From Rhea pennata (Eukaryota > Chordata > Aves > Rheiformes > Rheidae): 64,000 nt of DNA. The stretch covers positions 135,749,466 through 135,813,465 of the forward strand of contig NC_084664.1 of assembly GCF_028389875.1 (NCBI RefSeq), in the 5' to 3' direction. The notes beneath the pieces are model-generated. The model made no database searches and was not told the origin of the DNA. It saw nothing but the letters and a program-made list of their open reading frames with translations. Both the position numbers and the translations under genes were made by a program. Positions 1 to 13,700 of the stretch are shown here, one piece after another (the stretch's first letter is position 1; each line of letters opens with the position of its first letter).

Positions 1-195
1 AGCTTCTTCTGTAGACTTTGGGGTTGGCACAGGTGGTCAACCAGAAGTAATACATGTTCCACTTCCCGACTCTATTCTTCTTCCTGGGGCTTCAGTGCAG
101 CTGCCGATGTGGTTACGAGGACCGGATGAAGAAGGTGTCCATGAAATTAACTTTTTGTTTTACTATGAAAGTATTAAAAAACACTCAAAAATGTG
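1..195 (+). CDS. TRAPPC8: TRAPPC8 exon a (partial at window edge)
   Basis: The open frame runs from base 2 to the donor gtaagt at 196 and ends in phase 2. It encodes GQPEVIHVPLPDSILLPG and the conserved LRGPDEEGVHEINFLFYYES block. The pyrimidine-rich start ending in tag at 12-14 could be the true acceptor, or the exon may begin outside the window. The sequence alone does not decide. Confidence 0.93.
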
Positions 196-3100
196 GTAAG
201 TGCTTCTAAGCTATTTGTCATACTTAATAAGCTGTTAAATTACATGCATTGTTAACATATTAGTATTGAATTTCTCTGAATTACTGAGGTAATATAAAAC
301 AGTCTAAAAGCAATAATCTGTTTTCTACTATATGATCAAACTTGTATATGAAATTATGTAGCCTGTATTGGTTCCATCAAAGTGCTGAATCACTTTTTTA
401 GTAACTTAAGAGTTCGTGGAATCTTGTTCAATCCAACCTGTGTTTATAGTCAGAGTTCCTCTAGAAGCACGTTGTTCCCTGTGTGATAGGGGGGAAAAAA
501 TTCCTGACTTAATTTGTTGCTTCTACATTTTTTTTTAAAAGAAACTTACCTACTTTGAACTTAAGATTTCTGTCCTCAGTTAACATGTGACTAGTGAGTA
601 TATTAGAAAATTTTTCGTTTTTGTAAGGGCTTTGTCATTTGCATGCTATTGGGGTGGAGAAAGACAACCAAAAAAGCTCTATAAAGACCTAGTTTAGACT
701 AGAGGAGCTAGTTTAGTTAACCAGCTAGTTTGGTTAACCAGCTAGTAAACCTTTCTCCGATTGCTCTTTTTTCTATAGCTCCTTTTTGGATCATTCTTGA
801 AAGAGTAGACAGTTGAGTTTGACACCACAAGCTAGCAAGTAGTGTTTTCCTAGAACTTTACTCCAAAGGGAATGAAATGACTATGTTACTTATTCTCAAT
901 TTCCTCACATGTCCCAGGCTAATAAAGCTCAGTCTTGCATATTTGCCCATAATTATGTAATTTTTTGGCAGCAGGAAGTCATGTTCCATTTTTATCATGG
1001 AGCTGTATGTGTTAAAATCATTCATCTGGAGAATGATTTGGCAATGTCTGCATTAACAACTAGTGCAGAGTAGGAGTGAATCTGTAGATTTCTCCTCCAG
1101 AGACTTCAAGAGGCTTGCTGGCCTGAAGGTTGAGCTTGTCTAGATGCCAGTGGAAGAGGACAGAATAAGGACAGTTATAAAAGTCAACTTTGAAAATCTT
1201 CAATTCAGGGGATTTCTTTGAATGCAAGAGTATCCTGTCTTGATGCTTTTTAATAAGTATTTATTCAGCAAATATAACTAGTGGGCCTTTCAGAGTGTAT
1301 TTGCTTAAAAGCTGTATTTCACATGATATGTGCTGGTGTCAAATACTTAATTACATCCCTATGCCAATAAAAGCCTGTTTGCTTTCACTAGACCAGCAGT
1401 CCTATATTTTGGATATAGGACTGCTGGTCTAGTGAAAGCAAACAGGCATTTATTGGTATAGGGATCAAAATATATCAGTGGTTTTTTTTTCTTCATGGTA
1501 ACACCTGAACAGTGTCAGTATTTTAAACTGGCTAAGACACTGCATGTTTGAACACCACATGTTTTCAAATACCTGCCTATGCGGTATAATTGTTAACATA
1601 CTTTTCAGCTTCTTATCAAAAAGATAACATCTTTTCAGTGGTGGAAAAGAATACATTTGTCATGGGCATTAAGGACATTAAACAGCTTAAAAGTTGAACT
1701 TTTTAATGAGAAGTTCCAGATGACAGTCATGGTTCTGAAGAATGTCTTTTATCTTTTCTTCTCCTTCCTCCTCTTCTCCCCCCTCTCCCCCCACTTTATT
1801 CTCCTTAGTCATAGAGTATTAAGGCACACTGCCGTTATCTGTACTAGCCGGTCTCTGCATATTCGAGCCACTGTCTGCAGAAGTAATGCACTTGAAGATG
1901 AAGAAGGCAAAGGGGATAATATGTTGGTGTTTGTGGATGTAGAAAATATCAATACTGTAAGTTCGTATTTAAAAAGTAACTATACTATTATAGTTAAGAA
2001 CGCTTACTTCTGTTAATAACAAGTTCAGTAGACATAAATATCATTAGAAGAGCCAATATTGAAGTAAAAGCTTTCATAAACCCGCTGACTGGAAACATTA
2101 AGTAAACCTTGTGTATTTAATTGTTCCAGTTAACGTTAGTGCCTTCTTTCCCTCAATAAGTTATTTGTCAAAATTTACTACGGAAATTTGCTGTAGTATT
2201 CTCTCTACATATTGCAGTACCGTGACTGAGTCTTTTCCTTGGCCTCCTGTAGAATGACTTATTCTGAATCCATAAACGTTCTTGATGCTCACAGCTTTCA
2301 TGATGGCTCTGAATGAAGTGTTTCTGCTCCTGCCTCTTTCAATCAGAACACTAGCATGGTAGAATAATGATAACCTGAAGTCAGAATTTTTACTCAAACT
2401 TGAAGGAAGCATCCTTGTCTAAATTTACTACCCAAACTCTTAAAGAGGTTCCTACATCTATAATCTAAATAGATGCTTGTTGTGGTCTATCGGCTTAGCA
2501 CAGCAGACAAATACTTGTGTTTTCACATTGCACTATTTTAAAGTGACTGCTTTTTTTGGTAAAGCTGCTGCAGTATTTTAAACAAAGTAAAGTAGTTTAA
2601 TCCTCTGCTTAATGCTTAGGAACTATTTAACCTACTGGTTGAATTGTTGAACTGATTTTTCATTTTATGCTAAAGGTATGTAAAATCTGATGTTCTTTAG
2701 CTGCTAAAGGGTTAAGTTTAGCTCAGTTGGTTAGAGCGTGGTGTTCCATAATGCCAAGGTCATGGGTTCAGCCCCTGTATGGGCCACTTGTTTGAGGGTT
2801 GGACTAGATGATCTCCAGAGGTCCCTTCCAACCTTACCAATTTTATGATACTAAAGCGAGTATTGTCCAATCATTGTTTGAGGAGGGAGGATTGTATTAT
2901 AAAGTACTTACCAAGTTAACTAACAATGTTCTGTGAAATTAAATTTTGCTACTGCCTCACTCTTTCCAAAAGAGAAGCAACACAAAAGCTTCTTTTGTAT
3001 GTATATAATTGCTTTTTTGAAATAAAAAATGAAAAACAGTTACTGAATTACAGTTGTTGAAATAATCTTGGAGCACTATGTGACCTGGTGGACAGTATTC

Positions 3101-4688
3101 TGTACTGGAGTCAAAAAACCTAGGTTTGATTATAGTAGTCTTCAATGGGGAGGAGGAGGAGGAGAACAGCTGGCTGATTTTTCTTTCCCTGGGACTTGTT
3201 TTCTCTTCTCATTGTAGCTTCATTTAGTGGAACTGAAAGTTGCTGGGGGCTAGGATTGTTATGTGTTGTTACAATGGATCTTTAATGTCTTTTTTCCTTA
3301 ATACAATATTACAGATAAAAATAATGTGAAAGAAGACATAAAGATTCCAACACTACCACCTTGCAATAACCACTTACTAAGCAATGCAGAACTAATGACA
3401 ATTGTGATTAGTCTTGTTTAACATTTTCATTTCTTCCTTAGAGTGAGACTGGTGTTAAAGAATTTCATATAGTACAAGTTTCAAGTAACAGTAAGCACTG
3501 GAGGCTTCAAAAATCTGTTAATATCTCTGAAGACAAAGGTTTGTGAGTTTTTTCTTTTGAATTGTCAAATGTATGGGAGTCCAGCTTCTGCCTGGCAGAA
3601 AAATTAAAGGAATCTTAGGAAGAGTTGAATTTGTAAGAATGATTCAGTTATAAACTGCTTGTCCCTTTCAAACATACTGTAACTCTTGTTACAGTTTCAG
3701 GAGAAAAGTATATTGAAAAATATTTTTGAGTTCATAGTTTTAGCAGTGGTACTAATCTATGTGTAAATTATTTGGGTGGTATAGAGAAATCCATGTCTGA
3801 ATTGGTAGATAATTTGTTTAACAAGAAAAACGTGACGGCGTTTTTTTTACCTTCAGTTATTTATATCAATGTTAAATTAATTAATTTAGCAGAATATTTG
3901 CTGATCAGTTAGCCCAGGAAAACTTAGGAGAAAAAGTGCTGTTATGCTTGCTACTTAAGTGCACTAAAACATGAATTTTCTGTCTTCTGATCCTTCATTC
4001 TTTCTTGTTACCTTCTTCATGTATTATAGCCGATTTACTGCTCTAGAACTAGATGGATGAGATTCTCTTGCAGTTGCTCTACTTTAATTAGATATAGTTA
4101 AGTTTCATGAGTGTTTGAGTTGCAAAGTGCAGAGGCTGACTTGAATGCGGACTTGTTGAGGAAAAATGTTTGTAACCTTTTTTTCAGATACTAAGCTCGC
4201 TAGCAGAGAGAGAGCAAAGTTATGTTTTAAAGCAGTAAGATGCAAAAACTCAGAAGGTAGGTTCTGAATGTGGTAACTTTCAAAGAAAATAAGATTTAGA
4301 TACTGCATGCTGAAGTTGTAATTTTCCAATGATGCTGAAAAGCCTTTTCTTTTTATCCCTTAGAAAATTACGCATTTGCAGATATTGTTTTTGGAAATGA
4401 GCAGGTAAGTGAACTGGTGCAACTTAATATCTGTCATGTGCAAGTGTCCAGGAAAAGCCTTATTATAATTTAAGGACAAAAGAACGCTTCAGTGGTTGAG
4501 GAAGTTGGATTTTTCACTTAAACTCTGAGTACTTAATTGTTTTGTGTTGAGTGTACACTTACCATCTATGTAGCTAGCTTTTAAAAGCCACTGCTACTCT
4601 ATTCTGTAGATGTATAAATTGAGTTTAAAACTAAAAATTTGAGGCAGATAATCTGCACATTTTAAATCTGGATGAGCTGCAGGGATTT

Positions 4689-4723
<35 letters not shown>

Positions 4724-7700
4724 GAAAGTACTCTCCAATGGAAGAAGGAATGGAAAATTCCCCTTTAGATAGTTACTTGAGGCATTTTTTTCCTCCTAAC
4801 AGGAGGGTTCTCCTGGGGTAGAGCAGTTCCCAGAACGTGCTGTTGTAGAGCTGTTTGCTTACCCTTTTCCAAAGGGGAGGTGTAAGGAAATACTTTTTTT
4901 CAGCAGGTGTGTGTTTGAAAATATAAGTACAAGTGATGAAAGCTTGACAAACAGCACAGCGTTTCTGGTTGTGCCACCTATGTAGAATGTTATACTCTGA
5001 TCTCTCCTGTAGTAGCAAAATGTACATTTTAAACTTTAAGTACTCCTAGTTAACTAAGCCTGGGGGGATTATTAATAAAGCAGTGATTTGCCTCTGAGTT
5101 AGAGAGCTGGAATCTATTCTCCATGCTATACTTGGTATATCAGAGCAGACCCCAGTAACAATCATAGCCCTTAATGAAAGGTTGTTAGATATAATTTAAG
5201 GCCAGTGTTTTACGGTTCTGTTCTCTTGTGTTATCTTTCAATACTCTTTATATAGGACTAACCTATATAACAAAAGTGTAAAAGCTAAAACATACTGTTT
5301 CCTGTAGGTCTGTGGAGGATTGCTTGAGAATGGAACTGAAATACTACAGTGCTGAGCTCTCGTAGTAGAGTAGCTTGTGTCAACTTGCATCTTGTTGTGA
5401 AAGCACTTTCTTTCTCTTGCAGATAATAAGTTCAGCCAGTCCTTGTGCAGACTTTTTTTTCCAAAGTTTATCCTCTGAATTAAAAAGAATGCACGTGCAA
5501 TCTCATACTCTCACATCTCAAAGGGCTGTGAAACAGTCATTTGATGAAGTGGTCAGATTAATACAAAGGTGTAGTGAAGTGGATTTGAACATTGTTGTAT
5601 TGTGGAAGGTATGTATAGTGGTGGCCTCTTTGTACTTTGTCTTTGGAATAACTTGGTTATGAAATACAAATAGTAGAAATTATGGTGTGACATGGCATCC
5701 TGAACTTTCAAACATACTGGTATGGAACTTAAGCAGATGTGATTTTGTCTGAAGTCATGCAAACTAAATTAGCTAAGGTGACTGTCTTGGCTTTTTGATA
5801 ACAATTATTGTAGTAATTATGCTTAAATGGCATTACATTATTTTAGATGTATGCATTCCTACAAGAGAGTTCTTTGAGCTCTTCTGAGCTCTTATAATGT
5901 GAGGTTCATTCATGCTTGCTTTTATCATTGAATTGTAAGAGTTAAGATGATGATTTACCAGAATACAAATATTAAATTGTGGAAATGAGCAGTCTCAACT
6001 TTAGCAGTCATCTGTGCTTGCAAAGCTAAAGTCATATGTATAAAGTATGTACGTTGTCCTAGCGTTTTAAGTTTTGAACAGTACAAACCCTTCCACTTAA
6101 GTTAGTGGGAAATTAATAATTCTGTTATGAAGGTTATGATGGTTTTTGGTCTGCTAATATTTTTGCTTCTTATATTTTGTAGGCGTATGTTGTGGAAGAC
6201 AATAAGCAGCTTATTTTGGAGGGCCAGCATCATGTTACTCTTACCACTGTTGGGAGGGAGGCTTTTTCCTTTCCTCAGAAGCAGGTAATTTAGTACACAA
6301 TCTTTCTTTACAATTGCCTTTTTTCCCAAAATGGACATGATTTGTTCTTAATTGTAAATATAAGTAAGTGGAATAACTCTGGGTGCTTTTGTAGAATCTA
6401 GCAAAAGATCTGAGTTAAATAACTTAATTTGTTTACTTCACGTTCTTGTGGTATTTGATCAGTTATCTGTATAGAACTGGCTACACTTAGATTAAAGAGG
6501 AGAAAGGCAATATACAGTTAATGCAACTACACAGTTGGAATAAACTTCTCTGGTATTTTAGACTAGAACTAGATGAAGAAAAGCTCATTAGTGATAGTAA
6601 GTCAAAGTTAGCAGTGGTTATTGGTAATAGTAAAATAGTGGAAACTCATATTTTTTTTATTTTGTAATACTTCAGAGAAAAATCAAATTTACTATTATAT
6701 ACAATTCATAAGTAAATACTTTTCTCACAGAAACCTGAAAAGCAGAATTGCTGAGGCAGTAAATAAGACACTGAAAGCTTCTGTTGGAAGAGATTAACAT
6801 GTTACTTCATTTCTAAATTTTATAGCCTGTTCAGTTACATAAAAAACAGTGTCTGTAACAAAATGGTCTCCTGATACACATACAGCTTTCATAGCTGTTA
6901 TTTTTACAAAAATTTGTGTAAAAACACGTATGCTGGATGTAGTTTATGTATGTGAAGAAGACTACTAGACAAAATAAAAGCCAAGTTTTGTACTTGTTCA
7001 GTCTTTTGCTGAACAGTACAGTCCTGTTCCCTCATGCTTCAGTGTCAGCTTCTTGCTTGTTTTTTGCCAATATGGCAAACTATATAAAGCTTTTGATGAG
7101 TGCTCACAGGTTTGTAATACATATTACTTAAGCACTTACTCTGGCAAGTGCACAGTATAAAAACAAATGTGACTATTGGCTATTAATTATTGTTTTATGC
7201 TGTAACATACATAGTGGATTTCTTTGTACACTTGGCTTTGGTTCTTAAGCCTTTTTAAAATATTTAACATCGTTAAGAAATCTTTTTGTTTAGCTTTTGT
7301 CCTATGAAAGGCCTTAGTGTAAAAGGGACACTTTTGGAGGTAAACTGGGTGCTGGTCCTTTGCAGTAAAAATCTAAGCTCTTGTCTCTGAAAAGTCTTTT
7401 TTCACTTAAGCACAAAAATTGACTCACTCTGCACATGTGTGCTCAAGCTATGGTGAACAATAGTATTCTATATTACCATAATAACTACCCAGTCCAGTAT
7501 TTTTTTTTCCTTGTCTTAGTATACAGAACAGTAGTCCATATTGTGGGCATCTAAAGTGAGGAGAGAATGTTGTGGATTTCTGTCCCTGATCATATCAAAG
7601 CCTTGTTCTAGCAAATGGGAAGGGAAAGGAGAAGTTGGATGAATCGCACCTGCATCCTAAACTGAACATATTACTGAACTTCAGACATGCCAGGGGTTTG

Positions 7701-10700
7701 TACTTGTTGACTAAATTGGAATTCTAGATGTCTTCATCTGGTTAGTTGTCTAAAACGGAATGAAATTAATCTTGCCTTCAGTGCCAAGATGTAGCCTCAA
7801 ATTATTTTGAGAAATGTATGTTACTAGCTTAGCATTCAGTCTTTAATCTCAATTTCACATCAGTGCAGCTGAAACAGTATACATTGATCATATTCATGTT
7901 CATCAGTGTAGCTAATGAATTTCCAGAGTGTTGTGAAGCATCCTATACTGTAGTTGGAAACAAAACTGCATCTTTTGAATAAACAATTGAGATACAATAT
8001 TTTAGAAGTAGTACTAGTTGTTTTATTAAATGCTGAAGTCCTACGTCCTCGGAGTAACCAAAACTCGTGTTTAACTTAGATGTTAAGAGCCTATAATCTC
8101 AGGACTGCTGAAGATTGAGAAATACATTATATTCCTATACTATTTTTTTTTATGGGCAATCCTATACCATTAGGAGACAAACTCTTCTGTGATGTATAAC
8201 AAATTAGGTGATCTGAGACTTTGCATCAGTTAAATATGTGGAGTAAATGAAATAAAGAATGCTCCAAAATTGGATTAAATAAGAATATGTAGAAAAATAA
8301 ATGCAATTCATCATTAAGATTTGCCTAGTATTGCTGAATTGACTTGCTGTTGTGTTTAATGTCATACAAACAGTGAAACGGGAAGAAAAAAATCAGTACT
8401 TATAATTACACAATTTCAGTATTAACTTCCAGACCCAGACTTGTAATAGAATAGTCAGATCTTTCTAATCTAGTTGATGACACATAGAGAATAAACTCTA
8501 GACAATTTCTGAATATTTTGGACTGATAGAAGTTAGTTGTCTTCTGTGGACTAGACAGTAGAGGGAGATGGAGATGTATGCTTTTTACCAAAGTTTTATT
8601 TAAGGGCTTTACTTAAGTGATGCAGGGCTGCTTAGACCTGAAAAATGGATCCCTGTGCAGATTCTGAACAAGATGTCACCTAGGATGCAAAAGTCTGGCG
8701 CACTCCCTCTATTTTTTGCTAGTCTTCTCTTTGCTGCTTTTTTTTCAGTGACATCTTTCCTTTTGAATTGCTTCTACTTTCTCTATGCTGCAATCACCAG
8801 CAAAGAAGTCTTTATTTCTGACTGGCAGTATAATAATCCCCAACTAAGAAGAGTCTTAGAATAGACATGGAGAAAACACAAACAAGATTCCCTTCCCCTC
8901 TTAGCTTTCTGAAAAATTATTAAAATCTTAATTGAATTCTTCCAGTAGCTGCCTTGAGCAAATTCAGATAGCTCAATTTTTGGTTTAAAAAGTGTACTGA
9001 TCTCTTGCTTTTGCCAACTGTTGTGTATCTCAGACTAATTCTTTACCTAACCTCTAGGGATTTAGTTTGGATTTATCCAAACTTCTAGAACCCCTCAGAA
9101 ATAAAGCTACAGTAAAACAATCCTGTAGAAGCAATAGAACCACATTCACTGACACAGTCATGTTTTCCACATTATTTTGGTAGCTGCTTCTAGATTATCA
9201 TTCATAGTGCTCACTCATTTTGGATGCAACATAAAGATATAACAGTGCAAGTGATAGTTCTGGTACTTTTCTTTGAGATTTAAGAAGCTATTAGTAAGTG
9301 TAGTCTTAAGAGAGCTTGAAGAAATGAGCTTTGTAATTCTACAATGTCAAGCTGGTGTGTTAATATAGCATAAGTCCTAATAAGGTTTCCAAGCTAAGAT
9401 GTTAGACTGCACTGACTGAAAGGCAAAGACAGGTATTTTCTTCTGCCCTTCTCATTGTAGAAGATGTGATGGATGCAGCAGGGATATAGAGCTGTCTGCT
9501 GTACATGTGATTACTCCTGCATCACAGCAGCATAACTTGCAAGGGCATTTGATTAAAAATTGAAATTAAAACCACTGGTTATCAAGAAAATGACAGTGAG
9601 AAAAACTATATAAACTTTATGTGGAACCTCAAATGCATGTACTTCACTTTTTTTTACCATGTGTTCAGTGTAGAACTATGAACTGTTAATTCTAACAGAC
9701 AATGATAACTGTACCCCTGATTTTCTGTAATTGAATAGAGTTTGTGGGTTTAGGTTTTTTTTTCCTTTCTCACACTATAGGTTTTTTCTGAGTATAGATT
9801 ACTGGACAGAACAGACATTTTTTTTTTCAGGTGAGTTGATGAAGTACTTGCACCTTTTTCTTGGAGTTTGGACTCAAATTCAAGTAACATCTAAAGAATA
9901 TTGCCACAGTTAAAACACTTTTCACATATGTAGAGCTCTCTAGAAACAGTCAGGAAAATATTTATCCTTCTGTCTTTTTCCTCACTTCTGTATATTAAAA
10001 GAAAAATGCTCTTTTGGTACAAGTAGGGCAAAAAAAGCTTATTTCTGGTTCAAGAAAAGCTAAATTTAAAAGATTTCAAAGTGATAAGTTATAGTCTCTA
10101 GCAAAGATATAACAAAATAGGTCATGTAAGAACTTAGTAAACTGAATAAGAACTTAGTAAACTGAATAGGTCTGAACAGATGTGCTAGCCATAGCAGTCT
10201 GACTCAGAGTAATAAAAAAAAAAAATAGCTGGATTACTCGTAACTTGGGGCTGTTTTACTTCTTTTGAAGCTTGTTTCCTCTCAGGAATTAGGTTGTATT
10301 AACTGAAGATCAGAATGTGACTGCATCCAAAATACAACTCTCTTGAGGTTTTTGACCTCTTAAGCTTAGCTTCAGAAAAGGAGAGGAGAAAATTGACGTA
10401 ACTTACGCATCCATTCTCTGTCTGGGCCTGTCTTCCATATCAGTACTTACAGCTTTGTCTCCCATTTTGTTTTTTGGGTGAATTCAAGCCAAAAGTTTCC
10501 AAAGAAAAAGCAAATTCTCATATAGTGGGACTGAGATAATAGTATGGGTTTGGTGCATCTGCCATACTCTTTAATTGTCAAGCACTTCATGCTGTGCTAA
10601 GAGATGAGAAGTTGTTGATTAGAGCTGTCATTTCTGAATGTCAGCATGTTGGAGTAGCATGCCTTTATCTGAAAATTGTTCTCACGCATGCGAGTTTAAA

Positions 10701-13700
10701 GTTAATGTTGATTTAAGTCTAGGATGAGATACAAGTGTTTGAGTAAGGTGTATGTTCTTGAAGATACTATCCCTGTGTACAGCCTGTTATTTTCATTGCA
10801 AAGTGGTCTTGGAATGCACAAACTGGATTCCATCTAGGCAGTTAATCCAGATGTGCTCCAGGACTGCATATCATATGTTCTAGACTGCTGATTCAGTCCT
10901 GTGCATCAGACCAGTGCTAATCCAAAGTAAAATCCATGATATATAGTGTGGATACTGGCTTCTTGGTACTAGCTGTTTCACTTCACAAATCTAATCATCT
11001 GAGCTTGCACTGCTTCTTAATATAGATGTAGCTTGGTGAGGCTACAGCAGATTGGTTGGAAGCAGAAGTCCTTGAAAGGCATGAGAGGTGTTTGGTTCAA
11101 GTAACGTTTTCTAACAGTGAGTTATTAGAAGTGACATCTTGTGCTAGTTCAGTGTTTTGTATGGGGGAGGGAAATATTTGAATTCAACACTGATTCTTGG
11201 AATCAGTTTAAAGCATTCTTTAAATCACCTTATTGAAGAGAAAATAAAATTCTTAAGGGTTAACATAAGCACATCTTATGTTAAGTATACATCTTTCACT
11301 CTGTTGAATTAATGTACCCATTACCATACCAGCCTGAGGACTGCTTTCCTTACTGTTATATGAATAAAATATTTTGAATAGCTGACAAACTGGCATCTGC
11401 CTCTTTATCAAGTGTTGGACTCCAGGGATATAATGTTTCTGTGTCTTAAAATGCATGCTTAAATGTTAATCACTGAGTAAAATACTGTTTTGGAGTAATT
11501 GTTTCAGTGAGTTAGGAGCTAGAGTTAGGAGCCAGAGTGAATATATGCAACTCATATGGTCAGGAAAACCAACTTAAAGCCTAGCTTTGAAAAATGGAAA
11601 TTCAAAAATTCAAAAAGGAGGAAGAAGAAACTTCAGATCTCTTCATATCTTTTTTTGTTGTTGTTGTTGTTGCTTTCAAGTGTTCTGTCTGTCTTCCTTT
11701 CTGTACCCTTAGGATTGTTTCCTGTTTATCTCCTACATGCTATGCGTGTTAGTTCTTCACACTCAGTTGACCGTTTTACTAATCCTTGACTATCTGAAAT
11801 TGGTGATTTATGGGGAAAATACTGCTGAATTTCTGCACAACTTTGAACTTAATTTATTTTTGTTTTTTCCTGATCTGTTTAAGAGCACATTGACCCAATT
11901 ACTAAAAAGATTTTTTTTGAAATGAAAAACTTAGCTGTCCAGTATTCCATAACAATATGGAAAATCCTTCAAAATACCTGAATGTGAAGATCTCTTTTAT
12001 CCACCTGACAGAAAGGAAGAACTTGTGCTTTGAAACTCCATCCATATGTTATGGGCAGACCTATCTATTACATCTATGGTGTAGTGCAGAGATGCTTTAA
12101 ATTGGATATAAATTTTCACTTTTCCAATTTTAATTAGCATAGTAGTTCAGCTGCATGAGAAGCTTAAAACCATTGTGAATTAACATGACATTCTAGCAAT
12201 TCAATGTAAGGGTAATACATGAGTTCAAAGCAAGATAGCAAAAGTCAGACTCTAAATATTCTGGCTTTTTGTAGCTAATCAAAAAGTGACAATGTGAAGA
12301 TTATTTTATTTTGAACAGTAAGTATATATCTAGTTTTAGGTGTATATGGCTGAAGCTGGCATCTGTAGATGAGAATCTTGTAGAAAAATCCTTCTTAAAT
12401 TCTTAACACTAATTGAACAGTCTTGCAGCTGTTGGCAATTATAAGAGATGTGACTGTTGCAACTGAATCTACTGTAAATTTCCATTAAAAAGAAACGGCT
12501 ATAGAATAAAAAAAAAATTACCTACAATTCTTTCCAGCTCCTCCTACAGTTCTTTCCAGCAAAGTCTGTGCCATCTTGTTATACCATCTGTACCAATACC
12601 AGTGTAGATGGATGACGCCTTCAAATATACCTTAACATTTTTTTTTTTTTAAAAAAGGAAATATTTTAACCATTGTTCTGTTGTTCTGATCTGGAATATA
12701 TGGTGCTTGTTGTGTATTGGAGCTGATAACACTTCTGGAGGTTTTGTATGCATCGACAGGCTGACCTTAGATGTCAGAGCTTTTTGCCTTTTTAAAAGGC
12801 AGTGCTCCATTTGGACTGGTATTCTAGGGGTGCCTTCAGCAACAAAATCCCACCTGTTTGATTCTTGGTTTTGTTTTACTTTGTGTCTAATTGTAAGTAA
12901 CTATGAAAATTTTGGAACTGGAGGCTGTTACCTGCATGGTGCATATTCTTGAGGGCAGGGTACATGTGCCAAAATGGGTGTGGGCATCCTTTTTCTCTCT
13001 CTTTTTTTTTTTTTTTTTTTTTTTTTTTGCCTTGATTCAATTTCTGAAGTTCTTGTGAAGGGAAGGAGTCTAATGCATTCTTAAACTTAACGTTACTTAT
13101 TAGCTGTCTCTAGGTAGCTCCCCAACTTATACATGGATCTTCCATCATTTGGAGATACTTAATTTTCTCCTGAAAGCATTGCCTAAGAGAATCACCTGCT
13201 AAATGTTACTCTTATTATTTTTCACCTGTGTTCTAGGTACAAAATTACAGATAGCTAGACTATGAAGACTGAGCAACCTTAGAGATGCAGACATCTTTGT
13301 CCAAGTCTGACCCCTAGAGACTGACCTGAATTAAGATTTAATTCTGTTAAATTGTTAATCCTACTGCTTTCCAGTCCTTCAGTAAAAATATTAGAAGTAA
13401 AGGTTTGAAGCATTAAAGACATTCTGCCTCTTCATCAATACATGTTCCTGCTGCTGTTCATGCTGTTATTGTCTATTTTTAGAGATAAACCTTCTATCTG
13501 TCTTTTGTAGGGTTTAAAAAAAATACTCGTGAATTCTGATTGGGAGGACTTGGAACAGGTAATTCATTCTAGGGAAAACTACAGTATGTAGGATATTGAT
13601 GTGTTGTTAAAAAGGGCATTGAATAATCAGTTGTGTTTTACTTTCAGGAGACAGATCAATTTAAATGAAAACCTATAATCTAAGTTTCTTAATTAGGTAA

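Noticed and set aside
2709..2785. Functional tRNA-Ile gene
   Set aside because: The A box is good, but the 5' end, anticodon arm and B box are altered and a CR1 tail follows directly, so it is a SINE.
4722..4800. Exon after the T29-AG pseudo-acceptor
   Set aside because: No open frame in the correct phase with a donor follows, and the neighbouring TRAPPC8 exons already join in phase.
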